Source: Mansonella perstans (Eukaryota > Nematoda > Chromadorea > Rhabditida > Onchocercidae). Taken from it: a stretch of 64,000 nucleotides of DNA. The notes under the pieces are model-generated. The model was not told where the DNA came from. It did not search any database and worked only from the letters and a program-made list of their open reading frames with translations. Shown piece by piece: positions 25,651 through 38,067 of the stretch. Made by a program: the position numbers and the translations under genes. The stretch covers positions 1-64,000 of the forward strand of contig JBAMDO010000084.1 in assembly GCA_037074765.1 (NCBI GenBank). Direction: 5' to 3'. Position 1 is the stretch's first letter; every line of letters begins with the position of its first letter.

Positions 25651-25756
25651 ATCTATTATTACTTTCCGCTAATATCACCGATACACTCTATCACTGTCCC
25701 AAGATCTATTATTACTTTCCGCTAATATCACCGATACACTCTGTCACTGTCCCGAG
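25651..25756. repeat. 53-bp tandem duplication, two copies
   Basis: The block beginning ATCTATTATTACTTTCCGCT at 25651 is repeated immediately at 25704. The copies differ at only two positions (A/G near the ends), so the duplication is recent. It is not coding. Confidence 0.95.
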
Positions 25757-26473
25757 AATAATCTCGTTTTGTTTTTTTTTTTTTTTTTTTTTCACACATT
25801 ATTTCCATTGTTGCTCTATCCTCGAGCTACAAGGAAACATCTCTTATGAGCGCCCGCCTGCAACCACCAACTTTTATGCACCAATAGTATTTTTAGGAAT
25901 TACACTCATTTATGAATCAAATCTCATCTATTGGATTATTTCCTCATTCATTCCATGTTATAGTAGTTCTCAGTGCAATTTTGATCATATCTAAAGCGAT
26001 GAGATATTCATTTTAATTCTAAAATTTCATCCTATCTTTCTATTTCTTCTTCGTTACTTTTTCTTTTTTCGTCTATAGAAAAACGAATTTTTCTTTGTTT
26101 ATTAAAAAAAAAAAAAAAATGAAAAATAACAAGTGTTTTCTCAAATAGTGTTACCTTTGTTGTAGTGCTTTATGTGCTTCAACCTTCTAATATTCATTTT
26201 GCATTTTCAAATTTATTTGTGAAATTTATAAACAATTTATTATTATGCATTAAACAAGTTATCAGTTTAACATTTTATAAATCATTCATGCCTAGAACAT
26301 TGATCATTGGGAAAGAGAAGTTCGGTTGATTAAAAAAATTTTAGGAATAATTTATTATAAATCCTCTTAAAACTATTTCTTATATTTTAATTCTGAAAAA
26401 ACAGATACAATGCCAAGAGAATTCCTCGTTCGTAGCGCAATTCAGTACTGTTGGAACAAGCATTCGTGAATTG

Positions 26474-26522
<49 letters not shown>

Positions 26523-27740
26523 AAAGAACACCGAAATCAAATACCACTTTCAAAGCGAATGATGTCAGCTCGTTCTGCTGCTTCCTCTTCCCCACTTCCC
26601 GTTCCTATTGCAAACATGATGTGTCATATTGAGAGAATGAATTCACTGGGACCTATCGCCCCTGAATCTTTGTCTGCTTTTGTTGCATTGCTATATTAAA
26701 TGTTAAATGTGATAGTATCTTTGCTCAACAATTCCAATCTTTTCATTAATTTTGCAATTCATTTACGATGACAATTCAGAGATCTCCATTGCATATCTTC
26801 TAAATATCTATCTATGTAATTTTTAGTAATCTTTTTTAAAATTATCATTGGCATTGGTTTTGTATAGATTAATGTGAAAAATTTGCATATAATTCATGTT
26901 AAAATTTGCATATAATTTATTGTAAACATAAAATTTTAAGCCAGAATAGACTTCGAATATTTGCATCACTTTTTTATGCGACATTATTATACATTCTCAG
27001 TATGAATATTTAGTGAAAAAAAAAGTTACAGCTCTTTTCTATAACCTAAAAAAAAAAAAAAAAATATTGTTCCATTAACAAATTATTAGCCATTTCATAT
27101 TTCAAAAAATGCAGAGCTTAGAATTTAGATGCGATAAAAATGAGACTTTACAATATACAACTTTCTGCAGCAGGTTTTTTTTTTTTTTTTTGCGTGAAAG
27201 TGGATGCTGTAAAATTTATAGAGAGATTTTTAAAATCATTTTTGTAATTACAGAGAACTTTTTATTAGGCGTTGATTTTAATTATGGATGGATCTATTTC
27301 AGTTTTACCAGTTTTGGAAATTTCAGAATCTTTGTTGCGTATAAAGCAATACAAATGCATTCCATTTCATGCATACCTTTATTAGAGCATGAGAAATATA
27401 TCTGGTTAGAATGATGATATATATACTTTTTGTTATCTGGTTAGATTGAAGATATACTTTTTGTCTTCAGTTAAAAATGAACTTTAGATTTGGTTTCCAT
27501 AATACTTTGAATTTTTCCTCGCGGAGTTCATAGTACACTTTAACTTCTTTTTCTCCTCTCTCCAAAATCTCAGGATAAATTGGATGAATAATATATATAT
27601 ATATCGATTTGTTGATATCATTTTTTTGCAATGAAAACCATGCTGATCGCTGATATTCCATGTTGATTGAATGGCATTCTCTCTGGTCTTGATAAGCTAT
27701 TCATTGTTTGATGTTAAATCGTTACTGTTGATCGGGATGA

Positions 27741-27790
27741 ACAATGTATTATTGTTGACCACTTGAGTGTGGTCAACAGTAATACATTGT
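27741..27790. repeat. Near-perfect 22-bp inverted repeat with 6-nt loop
   Basis: Left arm 27741-27762 and right arm 27769-27790 are complementary at 21 of 22 positions, and the exception is a G-U wobble if transcribed from the + strand. The loop is TTGAGT. This is the strongest short hairpin I saw in the window and it lies about 1.1 kb upstream of the FNIP start. It could be a cruciform or MITE remnant, or a small hairpin RNA. Confidence 0.85.
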
Positions 27791-28831
27791 CCACTCTTTA
27801 TTTCTTTTCTATCTAGTTTCAGCCGTTTCTAAATTAGATTTATCGAGAAATTAGTTTCGAGAAGTATCGGGCACTTTTCCATTCGTAAAAAACTTGCTTT
27901 TAGATATGTTTGTAATGAATAATGTCAAGGAGAAAAAAAATAGACACACAGGAAAAGCTTTGTCCATCTCTTGTTACTGTTTTAAGATATGTTTCCGATG
28001 GTTCCTTATTAAAATTTAAACCGTGGAAAAACAGTTTGTTACTTGCCAGCAAACTGAAAAATAGTAGTCCTCAAAACATTGAATGTATTTAAAAAAAATT
28101 CACCACGAAAATCAATAAAATGGTTTATTCTGTGATAGTAGCACACTTTGTGCGACGTGGTAGTGATCTGACTTTTATCACGCCAATATATTTTCCAGTT
28201 AGTTGAGGATGAAATTTTATCCTTTCGCAAATATTCTCACTCATTTTCTATAAAATCCGGTCCTACGCAACGCATTCTTCGGGAAAGGGAGTTGAACGTG
28301 AAGTGTTAAAAATGTGTTGGAGTAATGAGATCTCTCTTGACAAAGCCGATAGAATTTATTTGAATACATCCGTTTTTTTTTATTATAATTTACGAGCTTT
28401 GGTTTGAGAAGAGTTATATGTTACAATTTCTTCTCTGAAATAATTTCATCTTTCATTTCTTTATAAAGAACTTTTTTGTTTAGGGCTATGAGGATGATTG
28501 TTTGAACATTGTTGTTGTGAGTTTTACAAGATAATTAATTTCAAGATTTCTCATAAATATTATTTGTATGCTGTCGAAAAACTTACATGGTGATTGAGAT
28601 AGAGAAAAAATCTATCCTATTTAGCATTTCACAGTTAGACTTCAGAAATTTCATGTTTGAACTCATAATTTAGGATCTTTTGTCCAAAGTATAAACAGAA
28701 GTTCGAGGGAACACTAGAAAATGATAGACTGAATTGTTGTTCAAGAGCAGCATCTCTCAAAATAGAGAAGTGCCGTTGCGAATTTATGATTCATATTTAT
28801 GGTTGGAATTCTGTTAGGAATTTCTTTGTTT

Positions 28832-28903
28832 CAGAACATTAATAAGATGGATTTGGCTGTTTGGAAAAAAGGAAATTCTACTTGTAAATGGTTATTGATG
28901 TGA
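28832..28903 (+). promoter_or_regulatory. FNIP 5' leader: acceptor and 18-codon upstream ORF
   Basis: TTGTTTCAG ends at 28834, a good candidate spliced-leader or cis acceptor. Downstream, an upstream ATG at 28847 opens a short frame that stops with TGA at 28901-28903, 14 bases before the FNIP ATG at 28918. If the mature leader starts at 28835, ribosomes would meet this upstream ORF first. Confidence 0.4.
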
Positions 28904-28917
28904 GAATAAATCTAACC

Positions 28918-31900
28918 ATGTTGAAAAGCGTTTTCCCAAGAAGATCAAAAAGACAATCGCTTGAACATGTCAGTAATGATGGTGGCAGTTTTTTAAAGAA
29001 AACGAATGGAGAAGATGAAGTGATCAATAAGTTTTGGTTAGTGAAATGTTCCTTCAAGTACTGATTTTGAATACGTAAGGAGTCAAATTGAAACAGTCGG
29101 ATGTAAATTGAAGAACAGAAAGGCAAATATGTTACACGATGCTGATAATATGCCACCTTTGATTCTGTTGTGATTGCTCCCATTTTACGTTGTTCTTTGA
29201 AATTCGACTTGGAAATTTTGTGAAAATGCACCTTTAGAAGCACCGAGTCATCTGAGATTAACGGGATACATTATGTATTTCAGTTAGGTACTGTTGCAGC
29301 TAAGATACAATGACGTAGCCATTCCTCTTCGATCCTCTCCATTTCTTGTGAAATAAATGATCGGTCTATTTTAGTATTCATTTTGATTTGGAAATAATAA
29401 AGTGATACCGAGAATTGTGCTACTGATTACAGTTTTTGTCACGACAAAAAACTCAGTAAAGAATCATTGCGGTTGGTTATTTTGGCTGAAAGTGAACGGC
29501 GCCTATTATTCGATAGTGAAACAGTTTTACCGGTGAATACGCATGAACTGGTGAATATGCCTGACATTACAACTAAAACGCGGTTTTCAAATTGTGGTCG
29601 GTTTCGGGTAAATTACGGATTTCTTTCACTTTAAACATGTGTTCTCGTTGGCATAGAAATATGACCACCATGTATTAACCTTCTCGTGCAGGATGTGAGT
29701 GAGAATGTCTTGTGAGTGTGTAGATGAAAATTTGCATGAAAGGATGGTGTTTCTGAGGTAGTTTTCAGTTTCTAAGACATCGTCCAGATGTTTTCTGTAT
29801 TGGACAAATGATATTTGGTTCGCTTTCCACAACAAAAAATGAATCTTTCAAAATACATTCTTTAAGGTACTTTTTGTTTTCTAGTTAAAGTTTCAATAAC
29901 ATCTCCAATTTACGACAGTTAATCGTTGCGCTGGACAGATTGCTGGCCTCGCCAGCAACTGACGAGCTTCAACATAACTAAAATACTTAGTAAGGACCAT
30001 CTTGATATTATTTGATTGTCGTATACCAGATTTCCTTCCCGTCTGAATCTAACTTTCGTACATTGGTAGGCTGGAAAACGACAGTAAAGTGGAATTTTTC
30101 AAAACTGTTTTTTTAGTGATAGCAAGCAAGTTATGGTAAGCCGTATTATTTCGGTCCCAAAAATGGCATCAAACAGGTATCTTTTTTCTTTAATATTGTA
30201 AATGTTGTTGTTTGCATATACAGACTGTTGTTTGCAATCTGTTTTTCAAATGGTCTGATTCTTATCTGTCCATTGTGCTTTACTTTTTTATAGTTTCAGA
30301 ATTGAGCAAATTGTTAATTTGGGTTTTTTATTTTGAGCTCCTATCGAATATATTGATTCCCATGGATTTAATGGTAGAGAATTTCTGTGGAATAATAATT
30401 TCAGCGATACCAAAATACCCGTTGGTAGTGCTAGTAGCGCTGATTCAGAAAGCCAATATTCAGCAGTTTGCTCAGTGGGGGGATTGCGCAGAGAGGAACA
30501 TTATAGCTCACAATCGACTGATCCTCCCGAAGGTTACATTCAACAGTATTAATGATTTCTCACTAATCGATAAAAAAATTCATCCAAAGAAAAAAATCAC
30601 TTATCACTCTCACTGCTTTGAAACAATACTTTCAACAGCTAAGTTACATTTTAAAAAAAAAAAAAATTATTATATGTAGTAAATGAACAAATTCTCAAAT
30701 ACATGCGCAGAGATTGCTGACATTCCGGTCGTTAGTTAGACCACCCAGAGGAATGTGTCGCTGGCATGTTGGGCGTTTTTCAGAATTATCTGTATTCGTG
30801 TGATTTAACTTTCTCTACAATAGCTAGATTATATTTAGCAGTGATTCACGAAAGATGCAAGTAAAATTTTCCAGAACCAAAGTGAGATTAAATTATTTGC
30901 AGGTTTTACTCGAGTACAAAATGCTTTTCTACAGTTGTATACCGAAGAAGAGAGTGTAAAATCTTGTCGGGCTTTTTCTCCTAATCGTCTTTCCCGATAT
31001 CGTCGAATGCAGCTTGCACAGCGAGGCAATTTATGTGATGAAAGTAAAATATTTGCATTTTCTGAAACTTCATCAGTGTCGGATTTCATGTTGAGTAGTA
31101 GTGCTTATAAGGATCTAAAAAATGGAAGGCTACTGAAAATATTCTGATTGGTGGATTAATAATCCTTCCAATTTCAACACTCACCAGTAAAATATGAAAT
31201 GTTAACCAGTATTTGAATATTTTCGTGCTTTGGCAGAATTCTCTTAATTTTGGCCTTGATTGAGGAAAATCTTCAAAAAATGTTTTAGGTTATCTTGCGT
31301 TTATAATAAATCATCAGCTTAAACTATTTTTGGTAAAATTTTTAGTGTGGATCTAAGTTTGAAGACTTTTCAATATTGCTTGTAGAAATAGGCTTCTCGG
31401 GAATAAGTGTTATTAAAAATAAAGAACTCTTATAGGCTAGTATTGAAGAATTCCACAATTACACTTTGCATTGTAAATATCTCGTATTACTACCAATACC
31501 TTCATTTTGTGTCTCGCATTCATTGTAATTGCTTATATACTGACGATTATCCAATTTACATAATATAAATGTCTTCAGAAATGTTTGCGTACTTTTTAAG
31601 CTTTGTCGCTGCAATTCTGTTTAATATAGGCCCAAGGTTCATTACTGAAATCAAAATTTGTATTGCTTATTTTTAAACCGATAACTGATTCATAACGAAC
31701 AGTTTCATTTCAAATTTCATTTCAGAAATTATACATTTTTTTCAGTTGTTACTTTCCATTAAACACTCGCCGATTTATATATTAGGCATTACTTTGTAGT
31801 ATTTGACGTCCTTGTTTTAGATTTCGAGACATTTGAGGTTGGATAATTTGAAACCGTAGTGCTTTCTTAATTTCTATAGAATTCTTTGCAGTTTCTTGAT

Positions 31901-34900
31901 TTTCGTTGACTTTTCTTTCTTCCCATTCTTTTTCGTTTGATTTTACGGAGATAGATTCTACTCTCAACTTGGGGAATCAGGATCTGTCTTGATGAAGAAC
32001 TGGCTAGCAAATATATGAAAAAAAGCACTGAATATGTCCTTCATATTCAGGATCTCTCGTCATTACATTCCTTTTCTCATGAAAATAAACGATGACGTTT
32101 ATCGTGCAAAAACAGTTAATGATCCACGAATGAAAGAAAACTGTTGAAATAGAGAAGGTACTAATCACTCTACTAAAATATGCTTCGTGATATTTGGTAC
32201 TGGGTAAGAAAAGTAGTTATATTTAGGACGAAACTGGAAAATTCATCTTCAGGTTTGAAACCAATGTTAACGTGATGTAAGCATGGCGTTTGCTTTAATG
32301 TAGGTGCTGAAACTATCTTGAGGTGGTAGAAAAGATTCAGATGAATAAGCACTTTTTGTGAGTTTTAATGTATATCAACAGATTTTGGGGTGCACGAACT
32401 GTTTGATGAGAGGGAGAAGTGAAACGGGAAAAATCGCTTCAATTTCACAAATGGGCGAAGAATAGGTGGAGTACGAGGATGAAATAAGAAATCCGATCAG
32501 AGACTTGGCGAGGACGACTTAGGATTTTTTGTGTTTATCTGTATCATCATTTACATGAAACGGAAAATCTAGTTGTGGTGAAATTGTTAATGCCAAAAGT
32601 TGCTTTATCCATTGCGGAGTTTTTACTAAAAAAGAAGAAATGATGTTGAAAGTTCTGCAATTATTTAGGGGTGTTTTTTCTAGTTTTCTAAATTCGACAA
32701 TTTTTCATTGGTGTATTGTAGAATAGCTTATTACTGGTATGGTTCGGATATAAACAGTAATTAAACCAATTTTTCAGATAATTCCGGTCGTTGGTGTAGC
32801 CGAAGACGTTTAAGTAGTTGTAGTTCAACAGCAGACGAAGATTCAAGACAGATCGCAATTGGAGTCTTATTCCGGTGCATTTTTCTCACTTTTTATTTTT
32901 CACATCGTTTTATGAAACTAACCTGAAGCTTTGGTTGTTAACTGTGCACATTTTGATTTAGAGGGGCAAAATCTAACAATATGTCCTCGTAATCCAACAT
33001 TCCAACTTGTCTAGGACCTGTCAGTTCAGCATTACAACGTTTCTGTTGGAGTAATTGCGTACCAACATAAATCAGCACCAACCCTCGGTAGAAAGTAAAA
33101 AATTTTTGATATCACCGCTTTACTTTTTTAATCTTGGTTTTAGCTAACTAACCATTTGTGCTATCATCTTGACTTTCGTGAAATTATGCATAAAATATCC
33201 TATCGTGTTTCGTCACTACATTGCGGTTGTCGTTGCCATGCTATGGAATAGGCCAATTTTAAAATTACTGAGTCTCGATAAGTGGCTTCATTTTCGTCTG
33301 TTTCTTTTCCAGAGAAGAAGAGAAACAGTTTCTGCTCTGTCATATTCCTCTTATTGAAATTGAAATCATCAAATTGGAGGCTCAAATTCTGAAAGCAACG
33401 CTCTCCCGCACTCATTTTTTGCATTTGTTATTTGAGGTAGGTTTGTTTGCTCATACTTCAGGAGTTATTCTCAGACGGGCTTAATTCTCTTAAACTTTGC
33501 GAATGTGCTTTTAATTGTCAAAATTTCCTTGTTTTATATTTATGTAAATATAGATGCAATAAGTTTTTGCAAAAGGCATGTGTTAGGTACTTTCGATCAT
33601 TTATAGGCATGGTTACAGTTAGTGCATAACGTTTGTTTGTTGTACAATTCGTACCGATTTCGCTCTCCGGTTTGGTTAAGTTTGATGAATGAAAGAGAAT
33701 ATGCTTCAACGGCTAACAACTTCTGTACTAATTTAGCTGCACTGATTTGTGAATATGATTTGAAATCTACGCGCTAGTGGGTTTTTTCTTTCTTGAAGTT
33801 AGCAAAGAAACCTATGTTTTTCCAACAAGATTCTATCGATGTGACCAAATTTTAGGGAATTAAAAATCTTTCAGCTTTCTATCCACTTTATTATCTTGTG
33901 TTTTGATGAACCATCTTGCGTGGGTTGCCAGTGTCACGCCATCGGAGGATTGCGAAGATCATCGCTCACTTCTGATAGGGACGGTAAGAATTTGAGATGC
34001 ATCTTTCATCCTACATTTATATCGATTTCTATATCTGAGATATAAATCATGATGTGTTTGATTTGCATATTCCAGAAACTCATTTTGCAATGTTCCATTT
34101 TTAAACTGCGCTAAATTTCCAATTACAGAGCGGAAGTTCAGATTGTATGCGTTATCCCTACAATGCGCAATTAGCTCAGTACATGGAAATAAGCGGTGGT
34201 GTGGGTGGTGCCACACGTTTAGCTCGAACAGTTATCATCGGAAACGACATGAAATTGATCACACATTTGCTGTACGTTCTCACATATTTTGTTCGATGTT
34301 CAGCAATTCAGCCAAATCGAAGTGAAGGTATTTTTAAATGTTCATTGAGTTGTACGATTTCCTTGCAAATGGTTCCTAACTGGATGACCAATTTTACTGT
34401 AAACTTTAAAGCTCTTGACACATTTTAAAGCTCTTTTACACGTTTTACTACAATTGACATTAGAAGATAATCGAAACCATCGATAGCATTGTGATAAGTG
34501 TTGCAGCAAATATCGATTAGTATTGGAATTTTTGAAAGTTATGCTATAAATTTTTACAGCAGACAAATGGGATTCACAGCCGGAAATGAGGTCATTCTCA
34601 CCGACCAGCTACAGCGAAGATGGTAATGTTGATTTTGGCAAAAATACTCGTTAAGAGAAGGAGGTTTGCTGTCTAAAATTAAGGGCGTGAAATTTATCGA
34701 ATATATGAAGCTCTCATTTTTCCAGTATCTGGGAATGTTGTAGATTATTGTACATTCTTAATACTTTAAATAAAAGTAGAGCAATGGAAAAGATATGAAA
34801 AATCGTTATGAGTGCTACTGAAATCTACCGCATGCTAACCTTAAAGGTGACAATAAAGAGCCAGAGTTCGTGGTTCTTCGGAATTCAGCGGAGGCGAGTG

Positions 34901-36207
34901 TTAATACGAAACATTCTGGATGGTATTTTCCATTAACTTGTGAGAGTGGTAATTCGACGGATACGAGTTTGGCTTGGTCCATGTTGGCCGGGCCTTGCGA
35001 TTCTTATTGCTCACATTTTGTTATATGTGGGTTGCGCTTGGCTGCCATTAACTTAGAAGAGGTTTGTGCGCTGGATTTCAACTAAACTATGCTCATTTTG
35101 TTGCAAATCTACTGTACGCTAACGTTTAACGTATGCAAATCCATCTGTTTTGAATTTTTCGAGTGCTTCAGTTTGAAAACGATAATTTATCCGAATTTAA
35201 ATACTACCGTTTGTTAAACTCTTTATAAACGCTGTTGATTGCAGTCTGTCAAAGAAAAACAGTTTTTGTCATGAACTTCATATATCATAGCTCTCTACTA
35301 AGCGTCGTAAAAAGAAAGGTTGATTTTTACATTAGCAAGAAAAATAAGTGTGATGTTTTTTGAATCTGATGTGCTCAAAATTTCCGTGGTTGTCTCCTCA
35401 CGTGATAAGGTGGAGAGGCAACCACTAAAATATAGAGCACATCAAGTTCAAATTATTCAAATGAATACCTTCGACTGCGCAGTATTTTTCAGACTTATTG
35501 CTCAGTGATGTGTCATATAAAAAATGGGGAATCGAAATTGGTAAGCACATCCTTTCCCGAGTCGTCCTTTTCATCAACTGCTTCAGATTCTGCTCCATTT
35601 AGTCCAACTGTTGTGGTACTAGCCGATGCCACAAATTACACCGTGAAGGTATGATTTTGTTGATCATGAATGATTCCACAAGAGAAAGGTAGTTATGATG
35701 ATTTGAAAATTTTGAATTTTGGTTTCGACTTTCACATTTTCATCTAACGAGTTTAGCTACGAATCGGTGTTTCCGATATAATATGTCAAATCAATACAGT
35801 AACTTGATAAGTTCTTGAATTTCATTCAACCTATAAGTCATCGAACTGTAATCTAGATTATATCGGGAGATGATACAAGTGTCGACGAAAGTCAAATGAC
35901 GGCACCATGTGATGCAGTAGTGACAATGCTCGAACAATTTGGTGATTTGTATCGGCTTGGCGCAGCGCCAACTTTTTTGTTATCTTTCATTGAAGACTGT
36001 TTGAGTGATATCCTGACACGTTCACTGTCGTTGGTGGAACTGTTGGGTGGTACCACAGGAAGCAACAAGAGCAAAACACAGGTTACACCGGCTACAGTCA
36101 CGGCAGAACGTGTTGTGAGCGTTATTGGCTGTGATTACTCAGATTTACGTCTTATTGTTAATGTTGCTGCTGTATACTGTCCTTCTATTTTACAAGCAAT
36201 TATATAA
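28918..36207 (+). CDS. fnip-2: Folliculin-interacting protein (FNIP) orthologue
   Basis: Partner of folliculin in the FLCN-FNIP complex, a longin/DENN-type GAP module acting on Rag GTPases at the lysosome and linked to AMPK, mTORC1 and autophagy. Fifteen exons fit phase: 28918-29036, 29433-29600, 30117-30176, 30405-30532, 30903-31094, 32778-32874, 33313-33436, 33619-33776, 33875-33983, 34129-34327, 34560-34622, 34847-35061, 35483-35540, 35587-35648, 35857-36207; 700 residues. Family matches are LRLVILAESE...LLFDSE near the N-terminus, IAIGVLF (~250), NHLAWVASVTP (~361), RLARTVIIGND and LLYVLTYFVRC (~415-440), and the C-terminal ERVVSVIGCDYSDLRLIVN segment. Vertebrate FNIPs are about 1100 aa; the disordered middle is much shorter here. 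The exon 2 donor (29600 versus a stronger GTAAAT at 29608) is the least certain junction; 29600 is the one that keeps the frame. Confidence 0.9.
29940..29958. repeat. 8-bp perfect palindromic hairpin in FNIP intron 2
   Basis: TTGCTGGC and GCCAGCAA flank a CTC loop. It is GC-rich against an AT-rich intron. No further significance can be assigned. Confidence 0.7.
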
Positions 36208-38067
36208 GCAGCAAGCAGTATTTTATGTAATTGTTCCTTAATTTCTTTCGCATTTCAAGAATCCTTTTCCTCTTTATGAGGCCTCCATCAGCTCGTTGGG
36301 AGAGCAGTGACGGAAAATTTTCAGGAGAAGATTGAAGGAATTTCAACGGTTTGAACTAGACATTTAAACATCCCCGGTTTTTTCTATTAAGTCATTGCAT
36401 TGCATTTTATTTTGCGTTGTTTGTTTTAAATGCTTTCTTTGTATTTTTTCGAAGATTTCTTCGTACTCAATTTCTAATACTCAAAACATTGCTCAGAATG
36501 ACTGGTAATATTCCTACATTTTATCTCCTTTTATTTACTCGGAATTTTTTATACATTGTTTTTTATTATATTTCAATCTACTTGTATTCTTTCTCCATCT
36601 TATTTCGTTCTTCATATGTGTATTTGATGGTATGTTTTTCCACTTTTCTGTTTTCTTTTACGGTCTGGAGCTTATGTATGATAGCTGTATGACTTCTAAG
36701 TAAAAATCAATGGCTTTTCTGTTTCCATAATATATGTAATTATAGATGAATACTCTGAAACACAGAAAGTTCAGTTCATACTCGCATATTGAAGGTACCT
36801 AGCATCTCAACAATAGAAAATAGAGAAACATGCATATCATTATCAGATGTACATTTAACCATGAGGAATGAGATTATCTGGTATCAAATTATTAGCGTAG
36901 AGTTTGTGGTGCAGACGAAGTGTTGCAGGTAACTAGCATTTCTCATTTCTAAGGTGGTTGAGAAAGAAAGCTGTCTTTAGACTGCGTAAACATGCAAAAT
37001 GACCTTTAGACTACGTAGACATGTCTATAGGACCTTTAGACTACGTGGACATGCTGTGTGATCTCTGGACTACGTAGACATGCAACGGGACTTTGGATTA
37101 CGTGGACATGCAATAGGACCTTTAGACTATATAGACATGCAGCAGGACCTTTAGACTATGTAAACATGCAGCAGGACCTTTAGACTATGTAAACATGCAA
37201 CAGGACCTTTAGACTATGTAGACATGCAGCAGGACCTTTAGACTATGTAAACATGCAACAGGACCTTTAGACTATGTAAACATGCAGCAGGACCTTTAGA
37301 CTATGTAAACATGCAACAGGACCTTTAGACTATGTAAACATGCAACAGGACCTTTAGACTATGTAAACATGCAACAGGACCTTTAGACTATGTAAACATG
37401 CAACAGGACCTTTAGACTATGTAAACATGCAACAGGACCTTTAGACTATGTAAACATGCAACAGGACCTTTAGACTATGTAAACATGCAACAGGACCTTT
37501 AGACTATGTAAACATGCAACAGGACTGAGGAGGTATTTTCTCTTCACTGGATGGACGAGATTGAATTTGATTACATTAGTATTTCTGCAAAGATATGGCT
37601 AGCTTCGTCCACCAATTTTCCCGTTATGCAACACGATATAAGGCTGGCCGATCCATCTAATTTTATCTTTTATCTCACTCCCGTCAATGTTCCGCATACT
37701 CTGGAGTGGACTCTTTTCAGAATCACATTTCTCCTGGTGGTTGGCTATGTTGTCACGATCGGATGAAAAATTTAGTTTCATGGTCGACGAGAAGTCACAC
37801 AAACCATTTTAGATTCCATGCAGTTGAGATCAGAAGATGAGTGGTAAGATCAGTGACATCCCTTTGAAGTTAATTTAATCGTTCGAATTTGCACAAAGTT
37901 TGGGAATATTTGTGTGATATCTCATTTTCGAAAAAATGTCGTAACATAGTGTCTTTATGTGTCGAATCTCATTATTCTTGTGGGAGTTATAGTTGCAGGA
38001 ATCACTGTTGAATAATAGCACTGTTGAATCACTATTTGTTAGAAATTGAGGACAAATTGGAAAAGCA
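36208..38067. other. Non-coding region between FNIP and the ubiquitin-like gene
   Basis: Both flanking genes are on the + strand. The region is T-rich after FNIP, then contains the 29-bp minisatellite (36975-37524), then about 540 bp of unremarkable sequence before the start at 38068. A hydrophobic 91-codon frame at 36417-36692 comes from T-rich sequence and is not supported. Confidence 0.6.
36975..37524. repeat. 29-bp minisatellite, about 19 copies, carrying GTAAACA motifs
   Basis: About 550 bp of tandem units; the consensus includes ACCTTTAGACTATGTAAACA followed by TGCAACAGG. The first five or six units are diverged (GTAGACA, GTGGACA), while the last ten or so are essentially identical, so the array has been homogenised from its right side. 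Thirteen of the 19 units contain GTAAACA, the core forkhead/FOXO binding sequence. The array lies about 0.8 kb downstream of FNIP and 0.5 kb upstream of the ubiquitin-like gene. Confidence 0.97.

Larger units (their letters stand above)
19111..28917. other. Long AT-rich non-coding region between GRP94 and FNIP
   Basis: About 9.8 kb. Apart from the GRP94 exon relic (20138-20257) I find no gene. The content is a TGCACGT motif cluster (24375-24497), a (GT)n run near 24510-24530, a T28 run (25366-25393), an A26 run (25539-25564), a 53-bp tandem duplication (25651-25756), a ~48-base T tract with one C (26474-26521), a GC-richer patch (26405-26699) and a strong hairpin (27741-27790). Other open frames here are short and composition-driven. 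Confidence 0.55.

Noticed and set aside
36417..36692. Hydrophobic 91-codon frame that looks like a membrane protein
   Set aside because: T-rich DNA yields Phe/Leu/Ile by composition. There is no splice context and no recognisable motif.
37551..37766. 71-codon frame directly after the minisatellite
   Set aside because: No splice signals or recognisable motif; the first ubiquitin-like exon at 38068 is explained without it.
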